The notes: generated from the sequence alone by a model not told the origin. A stretch of DNA of 64,000 bases from Paenibacillus pinihumi DSM 23905 = JCM 16419 (GCF_000422505.1 NZ_AULX01000018.1:62001-126000), one strand, 5' to 3'. Numbered from the stretch's first letter, positions 19,831 through 28,139 are shown. Made by a program: numbers and translations.

Positions 19831-20055
19831 AACGAAAAGGCTTATCCCCCTTGTTCCCTCTTGCTCCTTACTCCCCTCATAATTGTGCCGTATGGGACAT
19901 ACGTACCCATTCCGCTTTGCCATCAAGGTGAATTCCATTGTCCGGATTCACCTCCTCCCATGGCATTACCGCTTTTTTTCTTTACTATTCATCCCTTTCC
20001 CACAGCCGCATTTAGCTCATCCGCTACTCATGGTTTTCGCCACGGCATTGAAGAA
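19831..20055. other. Intergenic stretch without a supported gene
   Basis: This pyrimidine-rich stretch separates the PKS terminator from the convergent SDR-hydrolase gene. A + strand open frame runs through it into the antisense of that gene, but it is rich in Pro/Phe/Ser and has no family-like features. A 48-codon - strand frame with a GGAGGAGG upstream is possible, but nothing else supports it. Confidence 0.5.
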
Positions 20056-21903
20056 TTACTTCCCCATAACGTTGAGTATCCGACGTGCAGTGTCCTTCGG
20101 GTAGGAAATAGGGAATTGATGGGCGTAAGGCAATGCGGTCATATTGAACCTGTGATAGGCATCCGGTATTTTATAATCTTGCTCCTGTGTGCCCCAAAAG
20201 ATCGATACTTTGTCCGCATCCCAGCTGTCGGGATGAAGCGATATTTGAGCTGCGCGGGTAATGGCCGCCATAACCTCTGCTGTTGCGGCTCTAACCCGGG
20301 GAGATCGAAACTCCTCATGGATATACGAGACGTAGCTGTCCGGGATTTCGTCCTTATGGGCGAAGCTTTGGGCCTTTACCATGCTCTTTCTTAATGAAGC
20401 TTCGGATATCCACCGCAATAGGGTGCGGGTCAAGCGGGAGGACTTATAGTTGGACGAGACGGGCGCCAGCATAGGCTGCAGCAAAATGGTCTGCTGAATA
20501 TAATCCGGCAGTTTTTCCATCATCTTGGCTGCAAGGTAACCGCCGAATGAATGCCCGGCAAGGATGACTTTAGCGTCTATGCCAGTAATTAAGTCCAGAA
20601 TGGACTGTTCATAGCCTTCCAGCAACGAAGGAGCATGATGAAAGGGAGAACGGCCAAACCCCGGCAAATCCACAATATAGATGGGCGTGTCTGCTTTAGC
20701 CTCAGCTAAATGCCGGGCCAGCGGCAATAACGCATAGGATGTGCTGAATGTCCCATGCAAGAGAATAATGGGCGTCCCTTTGCCTTCCTTTTCAATGGTA
20801 GCCAGATTGGCTCTTCTATTCAGATGAAAGGGATCAGGTATATGGAGGCTTCCATGCGAAATCCGGTAATCCAAGTCTGCGATAACAAAGGGCAAGGAGG
20901 CTGGAACGACTGACAGGTCCATGTCATGTCTGGCTTCGATTGCAAGTTTGGATGAAACCGGAAAATCGGCATTAGTAATAAAATCAATGGATTCCTTGGG
21001 CATGTTCAACATGTTGCCTGCTCCAAGATTCAGCATTTTTTTGGTGAAATCATAGGGCATAGCGCCAATGGGGCCATTAACCCGTACTTCTTTGGCAATA
21101 AGCTTTGTCAGCCCGATTATATTGGGCGTGTTTTGTTTTTGGTCCAATAGATAATACGTATGATTGATGGGCCGCTCCTCTTGAGCTAATGCCGCAATGA
21201 AAGCAGCCACGTGGTCAACATGCACCAGCGGTAGCCAGTAATCATCCCCTACGGGAGTCAGCGGCATCAGCTTCCGGCGCACGCTGTTGACAAGGATGCC
21301 TAATCCCCCTACTTGTTCGGTTACCCCTGTATGCGAGTCTCCGATGACGACCCCCGGATTGACGATAGCAAGTGGAATCCCCGACTCACCGAGGGCTTGC
21401 CGAATAATATAATCGGCCTGAAACTTCATTCTTTCATAGGGAGGCAATGAATGAAGCTGGTCCTGGCTGGCCTGCCGGGCATGTCCGTTATTTGATTCCG
21501 TATAAGGCGACTTGAATCCGACGACATGAATAAATTGCTTCAATGGGTTAGTATTATGAATCCTTTTGGCAAGCCCGGCAATTTCAACAGCGGGTTGGAC
21601 AAACACTTGCTCAGCTTCTTTCTCAGGCAGGAGAATATTCATTGGCCCGCCACCATGTATGATGATGTCGACACCCAGCAACAGCTGCAAATCAGCAGAG
21701 CTCAAGCCGAGAGAAGGCTTGGTCAGATCGCCTTGTACAGGTGTAATCAATGAGAAGTCATTCCACCCGATTCCCCGCATGGCCTCCATCAGTTTCTCCC
21801 TGGAGCGGACGAGGACATACAGCTTATGGTTCGCTTTGGCCAAGGCTGCCAGCACATGCCGTCCGATAAATCCGCTTCCTCCAGTAATAAAAATAGAATG
21901 CAT
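20056..21903 (-). CDS. SDR family oxidoreductase / alpha-beta hydrolase fusion
   Basis: This 615-residue protein has two enzyme halves. Residues 1 to about 350 form an extended SDR/thioester-reductase-like domain (ITGGSGFIGRHVL NAD(P) motif; YERMKFQADYIIRQ with the Tyr/Lys pair). Residues from about 375 form an alpha/beta hydrolase (LHGTFSTSY oxyanion segment, nucleophile Ser in AGHSFGGYLA). No signal peptide or membrane segment is seen, so it is probably cytosolic. The TetR gene lies 59 bp upstream on the same strand, and a 20-bp operator-like sequence sits in that gap. The substrate is unknown. The two halves suggest reduction or epimerisation coupled to ester or thioester hydrolysis, as an inference. 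Confidence 0.85.
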   Translation of the reverse strand: MHSIFITGGSGFIGRHVLAALAKANHKLYVLVRSREKLMEAMRGIGWNDFSLITPVQGDLTKPSLGLSSADLQLLLGVDIIIHGGGPMNILLPEKEAEQVFVQPAVEIAGLAKRIHNTNPLKQFIHVVGFKSPYTESNNGHARQASQDQLHSLPPYERMKFQADYIIRQALGESGIPLAIVNPGVVIGDSHTGVTEQVGGLGILVNSVRRKLMPLTPVGDDYWLPLVHVDHVAAFIAALAQEERPINHTYYLLDQKQNTPNIIGLTKLIAKEVRVNGPIGAMPYDFTKKMLNLGAGNMLNMPKESIDFITNADFPVSSKLAIEARHDMDLSVVPASLPFVIADLDYRISHGSLHIPDPFHLNRRANLATIEKEGKGTPIILLHGTFSTSYALLPLARHLAEAKADTPIYIVDLPGFGRSPFHHAPSLLEGYEQSILDLITGIDAKVILAGHSFGGYLAAKMMEKLPDYIQQTILLQPMLAPVSSNYKSSRLTRTLLRWISEASLRKSMVKAQSFAHKDEIPDSYVSYIHEEFRSPRVRAATAEVMAAITRAAQISLHPDSWDADKVSIFWGTQEQDYKIPDAYHRFNMTALPYAHQFPISYPKDTARRILNVMGK

Positions 21904-21928
21904 TTGAAATTCCTCCTTGTCTATTTAA

Positions 21929-21948
21929 TAGTACTGATTAGTACTAAT
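21929..21948. promoter_or_regulatory. Putative TetR operator upstream of the SDR-hydrolase gene
   Basis: The sequence TAGTACTGATTAGTACTAAT holds two TAGTACT units spaced 10 bp apart, the second within the perfect palindrome TTAGTACTAA. A 16/20 identical copy lies just upstream of the TetR gene start. Two matching sites before the two genes of a TetR-target pair argue for autoregulation and control of the fused enzyme gene. Confidence 0.7.
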
Positions 21949-21962
21949 TTAGAGTAAAAAAA

Positions 21963-22544
21963 TTACTTCAGCAAAAATGCCAAAGTTTGAAGTGTGTTTG
22001 TGAGCAGCAAAGGATCTTTTGTTGTATGTTGCAAAAAAAGGCTGCCCTCAATTGTCGAGACAATGAGTGCCGCTAGCCGGGAGAGAGGGAGTTCGGACTT
22101 GAATTCATGGCGATCGACGCCTTCCTGGAGCAGCTTTTCTATCGTCTGTGTCTGCTCCTGAAAAAAGTTCCCGATCATCTCTCTGACAAAACCAAATTCA
22201 TGCGAGGTTTGGACATAAAGCGTAAGGAATGGACATCCGCCTGAACTGCTGGGCGTACGCTCGGAGAGCAGCATGGCAAATTCACTCATGCGTTCCATTA
22301 CAGTCCGGCTGTTCTGGCTTACAATGTCATCAATCATCTGTTTGTACTGATCAATCATTTGACTGACAATGGCGGTTAACAGCTCTTCCTTGCTTTTAAA
22401 GTGGTAATAAATATTGGTCTTGGAGACTTTGCTGACGGCTACAATCTCGTCCATGCTGGTCGATGAATAACCTTTCTCCAGAAAAAGGGCGGTGGCTGTC
22501 CGCATTGCGATGTGCCGGTTACCGGAATTTTGGTTTCTTTTCAT
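21963..22544 (-). CDS. TetR/AcrR family transcriptional regulator
   Basis: This 193-residue regulator has an N-terminal helix-turn-helix of TetR type (ATALFLEKGYSSTSMDEIVAVSKVSKTNIYYHF; only its ends are diagnostic: ALFLEKGY and IYYHFKSKEELL) and a ligand-binding C-terminal domain. It is transcribed toward the SDR-hydrolase gene. Matching 20-bp sites precede both genes, so a repressor that also controls itself is likely. The inducer is unknown. Confidence 0.93.
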   Translation of the reverse strand: MKRNQNSGNRHIAMRTATALFLEKGYSSTSMDEIVAVSKVSKTNIYYHFKSKEELLTAIVSQMIDQYKQMIDDIVSQNSRTVMERMSEFAMLLSERTPSSSGGCPFLTLYVQTSHEFGFVREMIGNFFQEQTQTIEKLLQEGVDRHEFKSELPLSRLAALIVSTIEGSLFLQHTTKDPLLLTNTLQTLAFLLK

Positions 22545-22547
22545 GTT

Positions 22548-22567
22548 TAGAACTATATAGTACTAAT
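22548..22567. promoter_or_regulatory. Putative TetR operator upstream of the TetR gene
   Basis: TAGAACTATATAGTACTAAT begins 3 bp upstream of the TetR start codon on the - strand. It shares 16 of 20 positions and the same 10-bp unit spacing with the site at 21929-21948. The position so close to the start codon fits autorepression. Confidence 0.7.
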
Positions 22568-22722
22568 GTATAACTTGTCAAATGGCTGCCCGGCTCGAAA
22601 GTCATTCGTGCGAGTATGGCACATACTGGAATGAATTGTTTGCCGCAGCAATCCTGTCGGTCATTATACCCGTTTGGAGGAGCTATTCCTCTTGATGAAG
22701 CCGGCCTGGTTTGGCCACTCAT

Positions 22723-22745
22723 TAAAAAGACCCGCTTAGCGGGTC
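22723..22745 (-). terminator. Intrinsic terminator of the DUF2642-like gene
   Basis: On the - strand, GACCCGC-TAA-GCGGGTC forms a 7-bp GC-rich stem followed by TTTTTAA. It lies 35 bp beyond the stop of the gene ending at 22780. Confidence 0.85.
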
Positions 22746-22779
22746 GCAATGGAGGAATAACGTGTAGCCCAAATCCGTC

Positions 22780-23046
22780 TTATAAGGGCATTGTCCAGAC
22801 AATTTCAGCAATTCGCACACATGCTTGCCGGCTGTGAAGTTGTAAAAGCACATGATCAGGCTTGACGTCAACAATGGCTCCTTCAATGGCGCCCCGGGTA
22901 GTTTCAAGTACGACACAGCGTCCCTTCAAACGCATAAGTGCCTCGACAACGTAGGGGTCAATAGAGGAAACTGTTTGGATATGAGTCGGGCTGACTTGGG
23001 CAGGGCTGACTTGAGTTGGGTAGTGCGGATAATTCAAATTTATCAC
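22780..23046 (-). CDS. DUF2642 (YuzF-like) small protein
   Basis: This 88-residue protein has the core LKGRCVVLETTRGAIEGAIVDVKPDHVLLQ, resembling the short beta-barrel DUF2642/YuzF family of Bacillales, often sporulation-linked. The N-terminus carries an imperfect repeat (TQVSPAQVSPTH). A strong GAGGTGAT ribosome binding site precedes the ATG. It is monocistronic with its own terminator. Function is unknown. Confidence 0.75.
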   Translation of the reverse strand: MINLNYPHYPTQVSPAQVSPTHIQTVSSIDPYVVEALMRLKGRCVVLETTRGAIEGAIVDVKPDHVLLQLHSRQACVRIAEIVWTMPL

Positions 23047-23209
23047 CTCAAAAAGTTTTAATTCATCCTATGCGAATGCCTAATAATGAGTTCAAATATT
23101 TGGAAAAAGGAAAGCGCGGAATATCTTAAAGCTTGCTCTCGTACTGAGATGCTTGTCTTGATCTGTTTGCCCAAATCGATTATGCTACCTGAAAAAGGAG
23201 TGATGTGGA

Positions 23210-24139
23210 ATGAAATATCGTAAATTGGGGCGGACCAATCTGGATGTGTCGGTCATCGGTTTGGGTACATGGCAGTTTGGCGGGGAATGGGGAAAATCCT
23301 ACACCCAAGCTGAGGTAAACGGCATTTTGGATACAGCCAAATCATTGGGCATCAACTTGATCGACACGGCCGAATGCTATGGGGACCACTTGTCCGAGGC
23401 ATTGATTGGACAATATTTGCGGGCCTCAAGACGGGAGGACTGGGTCGTTGCGACGAAATTCGGGCATCAATTTCACAGTCATCTCAACCGGACGGATCAA
23501 TATTCCGCACAAGAGGTTCAGCAGCAGCTGGAAGACTCGCTTCGCGCATTGCAAACGGACTATATCGATTTGTACCAATTCCATTCCGGCCCTGACGAGG
23601 CCTTTGATAAGGACGATCTGTGGACGATGCTGGACAAGCAGGTTCAGGCAGGGAAAATTCGCCATCTCGGCCTGTCACTGAATAAGAAGAACAGCCTGCA
23701 CCAGGTTGACTCGGCAACGCAAATCAATGCCAGCACAATTCAAGTGGTCTATAATCGCCTTGATCAGCAGCCTGAAGAGGGGGTCTTCCCGTCTTGTATC
23801 CGGCAAAATCTTGGTGTGCTTGCACGTGTTCCGCTTGCCAGCGGCTACCTGAGCGGAAAGTATAAGCCGGGGGCGGTATTCCCCGACAATGATGTGCGCA
23901 AAAATCATAACCCGGAAGAAACGGCAGACCGCTTGCGCAAGGTACAGGAGATTCAGCAAAACGAAGTGCCTGAAGGTGCAGACATGGCAAGGTGGGCACT
24001 GGCATGGTGCCTTAAGCATGATGCGGTTACTTGCGTAATTCCCGGCTGCAAAGACGAAGCGCAGGTCAATGCGAATGCAGCAGCGGCTGAGCTGGCGCCG
24101 GATGATCATCCGCTATCCGTAGCGGCTCCCCTAAAGTGA
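23210..24139 (+). CDS. Aldo/keto reductase
   Basis: This 309-residue TIM-barrel NADPH oxidoreductase has the catalytic tetrad visible as Asp52 and Tyr57 (LIDTAECYG), Lys83 (VVATKFG) and His125 (DLYQFHS). The C-terminal CVIPGCKDEAQVNANAAA segment is the NADPH-binding region. AAAGGAGTG precedes the ATG. The gene stands alone, with a terminator 47 bp downstream. Substrate cannot be deduced; general carbonyl detoxification is typical. Confidence 0.93.
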   Translation: MKYRKLGRTNLDVSVIGLGTWQFGGEWGKSYTQAEVNGILDTAKSLGINLIDTAECYGDHLSEALIGQYLRASRREDWVVATKFGHQFHSHLNRTDQYSAQEVQQQLEDSLRALQTDYIDLYQFHSGPDEAFDKDDLWTMLDKQVQAGKIRHLGLSLNKKNSLHQVDSATQINASTIQVVYNRLDQQPEEGVFPSCIRQNLGVLARVPLASGYLSGKYKPGAVFPDNDVRKNHNPEETADRLRKVQEIQQNEVPEGADMARWALAWCLKHDAVTCVIPGCKDEAQVNANAAAAELAPDDHPLSVAAPLK

Positions 24140-24185
24140 GAGTTGTGAATATTTCGCTTTCGTTAGGATTAGGCAACAAATTCAG

Positions 24186-24212
24186 AAAAGCGGCCTTGTT
24201 GGCCGCTTTTCT
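24186..24212. terminator. Bidirectional intrinsic terminator
   Basis: AAAAGCGGCC-TTGTT-GGCCGCTTTT forms a 10-bp stem with T-runs on both strands. It serves the aldo/keto reductase (+) and, 8 bp away, the last gene of the cysteine-rich peptide operon (-). Confidence 0.9.
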
Positions 24213-24219
24213 TTATGTT

Positions 24220-24645
24220 TTATTTCTGTAGTGCAGTCAGCCTGATTAAAGCAGGTATCTCATGAAAAACTTGAAATTTTTCTTTCTGTATCCGAAGAGC
24301 CTTTGTTCCTGTTCCACCAGAGTCCAGCAAGCTAATGATATTAGTATTTGATAGGACATGGTGGGTAACCCATTTTTTCTTTTTAACTTCAATTAACCAT
24401 ATAGGTGCCCGGAATACAACAACAAAACTGACAGGCGTCTCTGATAGCAATAATTCATCTATTTCTTTGAAGTCCGGGGAAGTATAATCCAGAAACAATA
24501 CAAGTTCTGGTGTTGTATTAAATGTTTGCGCCACTTGTCTGATTTGTTGTTGAATGTCCCGGCGTTCCTTTATTTTCAAGTGGATGAGGATTGCTGAGGA
24601 TAGGATAAGCCAAACTATCACGAATCCAAAAATTAAATTAAACAT
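24220..24645 (-). CDS. Membrane-anchored protein, possibly a degenerate thioredoxin fold
   Basis: This 141-residue protein has one N-terminal membrane segment (LIFGFVIVWLILSSAILIHL) followed by a soluble domain. The segment PELVLFLDYTSPDFKEIDELL sits where a MauD-type redoxin would carry its CxxC, but no cysteine is present. The idea of a catalytically dead thioredoxin-like domain is therefore only a weak inference. The start is 2 bp after the MauE-like gene's stop. It is the last gene of the peptide operon. Confidence 0.7.
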   Translation of the reverse strand: MFNLIFGFVIVWLILSSAILIHLKIKERRDIQQQIRQVAQTFNTTPELVLFLDYTSPDFKEIDELLLSETPVSFVVVFRAPIWLIEVKKKKWVTHHVLSNTNIISLLDSGGTGTKALRIQKEKFQVFHEIPALIRLTALQK

Positions 24646-24647
24646 TG

Positions 24648-25151
24648 CTACGCCTCATTTCGTCTTCCGATGTGCTGCATGATGTCAATTGAAAAAGACA
24701 TCGCCATAACCAGAGCAAGGGATAGCACCATCAGGTAGATATCTTGAATAACCTGTCCCGACAAGAAAAAATCAATGAGTAAAAGAATAATCAGCATAAT
24801 ATTCCGATAAATAGGAAAGCGATTTAGAAATCCGATATTGCCAAAGCAGGCACAGGCTTCTATTCCGGTTTTCCTTTTCTTGTTCCATGTTAACCAGGTA
24901 AAGCAAGTCAGCAGAGTGATCCCTAGTATATGTTTCCATCCCTCCGCCAGACCTGTTGCAAAGCAAATAAACAGCCAACATTCCATTATTAATATGGCTG
25001 CTGCCGCCCAGGTTAGAAAAGCCGCTGGCAGCACTTTATAGGCATAAATTTCTACCCTGAATCCTTGAATGCTCTGAAGCTTCATGTAAAAAGGTATAAA
25101 AAAGGAAACGGCAATTACCAGGCCCAAAATATATTCAATCCAGCTTGCCAT
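24648..25151 (-). CDS. MauE/DoxX-like redox-associated membrane protein
   Basis: This 167-residue protein has about four hydrophobic segments and a cysteine pair in EACACFGN, similar to the CxCFG motif of MauE proteins. MauE-like proteins work with a MauD thioredoxin in maturing disulfide-rich secreted proteins. Here it sits in an operon with two CxxC proteins and an eight-cysteine peptide, so a role in disulfide formation or electron transfer at the membrane is inferred. A GGGGGAG-type ribosome binding site lies upstream. Confidence 0.8.
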   Translation of the reverse strand: MASWIEYILGLVIAVSFFIPFYMKLQSIQGFRVEIYAYKVLPAAFLTWAAAAILIMECWLFICFATGLAEGWKHILGITLLTCFTWLTWNKKRKTGIEACACFGNIGFLNRFPIYRNIMLIILLLIDFFLSGQVIQDIYLMVLSLALVMAMSFSIDIMQHIGRRNEA

Positions 25152-25185
25152 TGTTACTCCCCCAGTACAGATAATAGTTCAACTA

Positions 25186-25593
25186 TCAGGAGGCATGCTG
25201 CTCCTCATCCTGAAGCCGGATTGTTAAGGGGTACCATGCTGCTTCTTTACCGTTAGCCAAGCATCGGATATGGACGATTCCTGGCTCTGTAAGTACAAGA
25301 ATTACTGTAAAATCTTTATCGACCCCTGGAACTTGATCTTCCATCCGGTAATTCCGAAGAACAGTCAAGCCTGTCTGACCAATCTTTTCTCCCCTGCTAT
25401 TCGTAAATATAAAATGAGTATCGAGGGCCTCTCCTGCGGGAAAATCAAAAATTTTCAAAAGTATATTCAATTCGACGGCATAGGGCAGAACCGGAATCGT
25501 TATATCATTGAGTACTTTTCCCAACTCGTGGCCCTTCAATTGTGGATTACTGGTAATACGGTCACACACAATAATCTGCGTATTCAACTTCAT
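25186..25593 (-). CDS. DUF6941-like accessory protein
   Basis: About 135 residues. The N-terminus TQIIVCDRI and the central VELNILLKIFDFPAGEALDTHF resemble the DUF6941 type of beta-rich domain; this is from memory and unscored. The frame extends upstream to 25794 but there overlaps the cysteine-rich peptide gene and a terminator, so a start after the terminator is chosen. GGAGGG abuts ATG 25593, giving poor spacing, but is 6 nt from an in-frame TTG at 25587, which may be the true start. It is the first gene after the attenuator. Possible roles are immunity or accessory function; nothing in the sequence decides. Confidence 0.7.
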   Translation of the reverse strand: MKLNTQIIVCDRITSNPQLKGHELGKVLNDITIPVLPYAVELNILLKIFDFPAGEALDTHFIFTNSRGEKIGQTGLTVLRNYRMEDQVPGVDKDFTVILVLTEPGIVHIRCLANGKEAAWYPLTIRLQDEEQHAS

Positions 25594-25614
25594 CCCTCCG
25601 TTGTTATCCTGGCA

Positions 25615-25643
25615 TAAAAAGAGAAGAGGGGAAATTTCCCCTC
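25615..25643 (-). terminator. Terminator/attenuator directly after the cysteine-rich peptide gene
   Basis: On the - strand, the perfect palindrome GAGGGGAAATTTCCCCTC (25626-25643) is followed by TTCTCTTTTT. It begins 12 nt after the peptide stop and lies inside the operon. Partial termination here would give more peptide mRNA than accessory mRNA, an arrangement common in bacteriocin operons. Confidence 0.8.
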
Positions 25644-25654
25644 CTCCATTTGTG

Positions 25655-25834
25655 TTAATAGCAGCAACCGACTCTTGGTTGTTGGCATGGTACTGTTGAT
25701 CCATCATCACAGCCGAGAAGTTTGTTTGAAGCCATTGTTTTTGGATAGTTTTGACCACCAGAATTGCAAGGGCTGGTATAACAATAAGTTTCATTTCTCA
25801 ATACAACTACACATCCTGGAATATCACAAGCCAT
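25655..25834 (-). CDS. Cysteine-rich leaderless peptide (candidate bacteriocin)
   Basis: A 59-residue peptide with eight cysteines at positions 3, 8, 18, 23, 42, 50, 57 and 58. It starts MACDIPGC and ends RVGCCY. No signal peptide, double-glycine leader or membrane helix is visible. ATG 25834 is preceded at good spacing by AAAGGAGGTG, one of the best ribosome binding sites in the window; an upstream in-frame GTG (25843) overlaps it. The gene overlaps, in another frame, the upstream extension of the next ORF. It lies between a CxxC redoxin gene and an attenuator, within an operon with an ABC exporter and a MauE-like protein. Laterosporulin (class IId), as I recall it, is likewise leaderless, begins MAC and is disulfide-knotted, but the cysteine spacing differs. 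Confidence 0.8.
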   Translation of the reverse strand: MACDIPGCVVVLRNETYCYTSPCNSGGQNYPKTMASNKLLGCDDGSTVPCQQPRVGCCY

Positions 25835-25886
25835 TATGTTCACCTCCTTTCAAGTGAAAGTCAGATTTAAAACGAGTAGCTTCTAT

Positions 25887-26342
25887 TTATGCTGTTGTAT
25901 GGCTCTTAAACCCCTTCATAATTTGATAAAATTCATCTGCATTATAAATGACCCCTTTAGCAGCTACGGCCCCTGCCGCATCCTGGAAGATCATAAAAGG
26001 AAGGTAGGTTACTGTAAAATAGGCTTCCATATCGCTCTGGTCCAGTGAGTGAACAGGGAATCCCCATCCAAAATAATCAATCATGCTTTGATTATCCGCC
26101 TCATCACCAGTAGTGAAGAGCTGGAATGACAATTCGCGATAGCTTTGGACCATGTTTTCAATATGAGGAAGCAGATCAATACAATGGGCACAATGCATGG
26201 ATACAAACAGCAAGACCCGGGCCGTTGCTTCTTTCGTCTGAGCTGAGTTATTGTACTTGTTAACTCCAGGCGGGAAACCCGGCAGTGTTGATCCGATTGG
26301 CGGGCCACTGTCAGTTGAACCGCCAGTCTTACGATTTGACAT
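25887..26342 (-). CDS. Thioredoxin-like (MauD-type) protein
   Basis: This 151-residue redoxin-fold protein has Cys51-Ala-His-Cys54 in VLLFVSMHCAHCIDLLPHI, a cis-Pro region in VTYLPFMIF, and an N-terminal GSTLPGF typical of MauD/TlpA-like redoxins. No signal peptide or anchor is seen. ATG 26342 is chosen over 26357 because GGAGGGAGAG lies between them, 7 nt from the second. The peptide gene follows 52 bp downstream, and the ABC transporter is upstream. The proposed role is thiol-disulfide chemistry on the neighbouring peptide. Confidence 0.85.
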   Translation of the reverse strand: MSNRKTGGSTDSGPPIGSTLPGFPPGVNKYNNSAQTKEATARVLLFVSMHCAHCIDLLPHIENMVQSYRELSFQLFTTGDEADNQSMIDYFGWGFPVHSLDQSDMEAYFTVTYLPFMIFQDAAGAVAAKGVIYNADEFYQIMKGFKSHTTA

Positions 26343-26369
26343 CGTCTCTCCCTCCATTTCAGTGGATGA

Positions 26370-28139
26370 TCAGTCGTACCACTGCTTTTGCTGATGCCAC
26401 ATTTCATGATATAGGCCTTCTTGCTTCAATAGTTCCTCATGAGTTCCTGACTCGGCAATCCGGCCGCCTTGTATAACGAAGATTCGGTTAGCCCGTTTTG
26501 CAATGCCTACACGATGGGATACCATAAGAACGGTTTTCCCTTGGCAGTAATGCAGGATTTCATCCATAAGTCTGACTTCGCTGACCGGGTCAAGTGCAGA
26601 GGTTGGTTCGTCAAACACGACTAATTCATGAACATCAGAGACAAACACCCGTGATAATGCAAGCCTTTGCCACTGCCCCCCGGACAGATTTACTGCACTA
26701 TCTTCAAGCATACCAAGCTTGGTGTCCAGCCCGTGCTTGAATGTTTTAGAAAGCCCTACTTTTTCGAGTACTGCGTGCAGCTTATAGGTATTGTTTGCTT
26801 CCGCAACATTCCCGACAGCGATGTTGTCCCTTACATCTGTCATATATTTGATGTAGTCCTGAAATACCGCACTCGTCTTCTCCCACATACCGGTTCTGTC
26901 CAACTCTCGAATGCTGACTCCGTCATAGAATATGGAGTCGTCTTTACTCTGGTAAAGACCCAGCAGCAGTTTGATCAAAGTGGATTTTCCAGATCCATTT
27001 TCTCCTAGTATAGTGATCATCTCGCCCTTTTTTATTTCTGCGGTAATCTCATGGAGAGTTGGTTCATCCCGGTTTGGATAACGAAAAGTGAGATTCCGGA
27101 TTTCAAGTTTATCTTCAAAACGGAAGGTCCGGGGTTTGTGCTGCTCTTGTAAGCGGGTCGCAGCCTGGATATCACGCTCAATCTTGTGCAGTTTACGGAT
27201 ATGAGTTGCATTTTCTGTCAAACCTGATACGGAAGCAAACATCATGGAAATATTACTCTCGGTAATGGTTAATGCCATCGTGATTGCCACATAATCGCCG
27301 ATCGTCAGAGTGCCTCTAAATATCAAAAAAGCTATAATAACAATCACGAAACCGGAACTGAAAATGGAGAGCAGTTCGCCTGCGAATTTTCTATTAAGAT
27401 TTAATCGTTCAAGCTGCATGGATAAAGCAGTAGCCTCGTTTTTCTTTGTCAGCCACCTTTGACGAAAATAAGGGACTAGCTGAAATAATGTAATCTCCTT
27501 CTGCGTCTGGGGGCCAGTCAATAAATCAAAAAAATAATAATATCCCCGTGATTGCCGCATAAGTTTCTCATCAATGGACACTCTCTGACGTACAGCATAA
27601 AGGTCATAGAGACCCTTGAGCGTTCCGACAAGTAATGCAACGATGCCGATATACAAGTGATAATAAAGCAGGTAAGACAAACTTAGCAGTGCAACGAGAC
27701 CTTGCTTGATGAGTTGGGTCACGGCGTTATAAGATTCCAAATATTTACCGTTGATAAAGGACCAATAGGAAAAATCTCCTGTGAATTTTGGATGTTCCTT
27801 GTCGAGAAGTTCTGTCCTGGCGACAAGCTCAATCAGTTCATTTTCACAATGAATGCCAAACTTCATATGCATTTCTCGATTCTTGAACTGCGAATATGAT
27901 TCCAGCCCAAGACGAAAAAGCTGACATGTAATAAGAATCGCAATAATTCCCATGATTAATTGAATATTATTTGAAGATAGCTGATCAACAATCCATTTGC
28001 TAAAAAAGATATTGATGTTGGCCTGAAAAGCGACAATAGTGTATGCAAATAATGCAAGCAAAACAACAGATTTATCAAATCGGTAAACTTTTGAAAATGC
28101 TTGGCCTGCGCACTTCATTGTATAAAAGAAAGATTTCAT
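26370..28139 (-). CDS. ABC transporter, fused permease-ATPase (peptide exporter type)
   Basis: This 589-residue half-transporter has an N-terminal membrane domain of about six helices (to about 320) and a C-terminal ATPase: Walker A GENGSGKST near 380, signature NLSGGQWQR near 484, Walker B LVVFDEPTSAL near 506, and the H-loop MVSHRVG. No C39 peptidase domain is present, consistent with export of a leaderless substrate. The start overlaps the upstream thioredoxin gene stop by 4 bp. The likely cargo is the cysteine-rich peptide; this is inferred from the operon. Confidence 0.92.
   Translation of the reverse strand: MKSFFYTMKCAGQAFSKVYRFDKSVVLLALFAYTIVAFQANINIFFSKWIVDQLSSNNIQLIMGIIAILITCQLFRLGLESYSQFKNREMHMKFGIHCENELIELVARTELLDKEHPKFTGDFSYWSFINGKYLESYNAVTQLIKQGLVALLSLSYLLYYHLYIGIVALLVGTLKGLYDLYAVRQRVSIDEKLMRQSRGYYYFFDLLTGPQTQKEITLFQLVPYFRQRWLTKKNEATALSMQLERLNLNRKFAGELLSIFSSGFVIVIIAFLIFRGTLTIGDYVAITMALTITESNISMMFASVSGLTENATHIRKLHKIERDIQAATRLQEQHKPRTFRFEDKLEIRNLTFRYPNRDEPTLHEITAEIKKGEMITILGENGSGKSTLIKLLLGLYQSKDDSIFYDGVSIRELDRTGMWEKTSAVFQDYIKYMTDVRDNIAVGNVAEANNTYKLHAVLEKVGLSKTFKHGLDTKLGMLEDSAVNLSGGQWQRLALSRVFVSDVHELVVFDEPTSALDPVSEVRLMDEILHYCQGKTVLMVSHRVGIAKRANRIFVIQGGRIAESGTHEELLKQEGLYHEMWHQQKQWYD

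Noticed and set aside
19861-20394. 178-codon + strand frame at the SDR-hydrolase 3' end
   Set aside because: Most of it is antisense to the hydrolase domain; the rest is Pro/Phe-rich without a ribosome binding site.
25594-25794. N-terminal extension of the DUF6941-like frame
   Set aside because: It overlaps the cysteine-rich peptide gene and runs through a strong terminator hairpin. Its residues (AVMMDQQYHANNQE) are not family-like, and the peptide frame has the better ribosome binding site.
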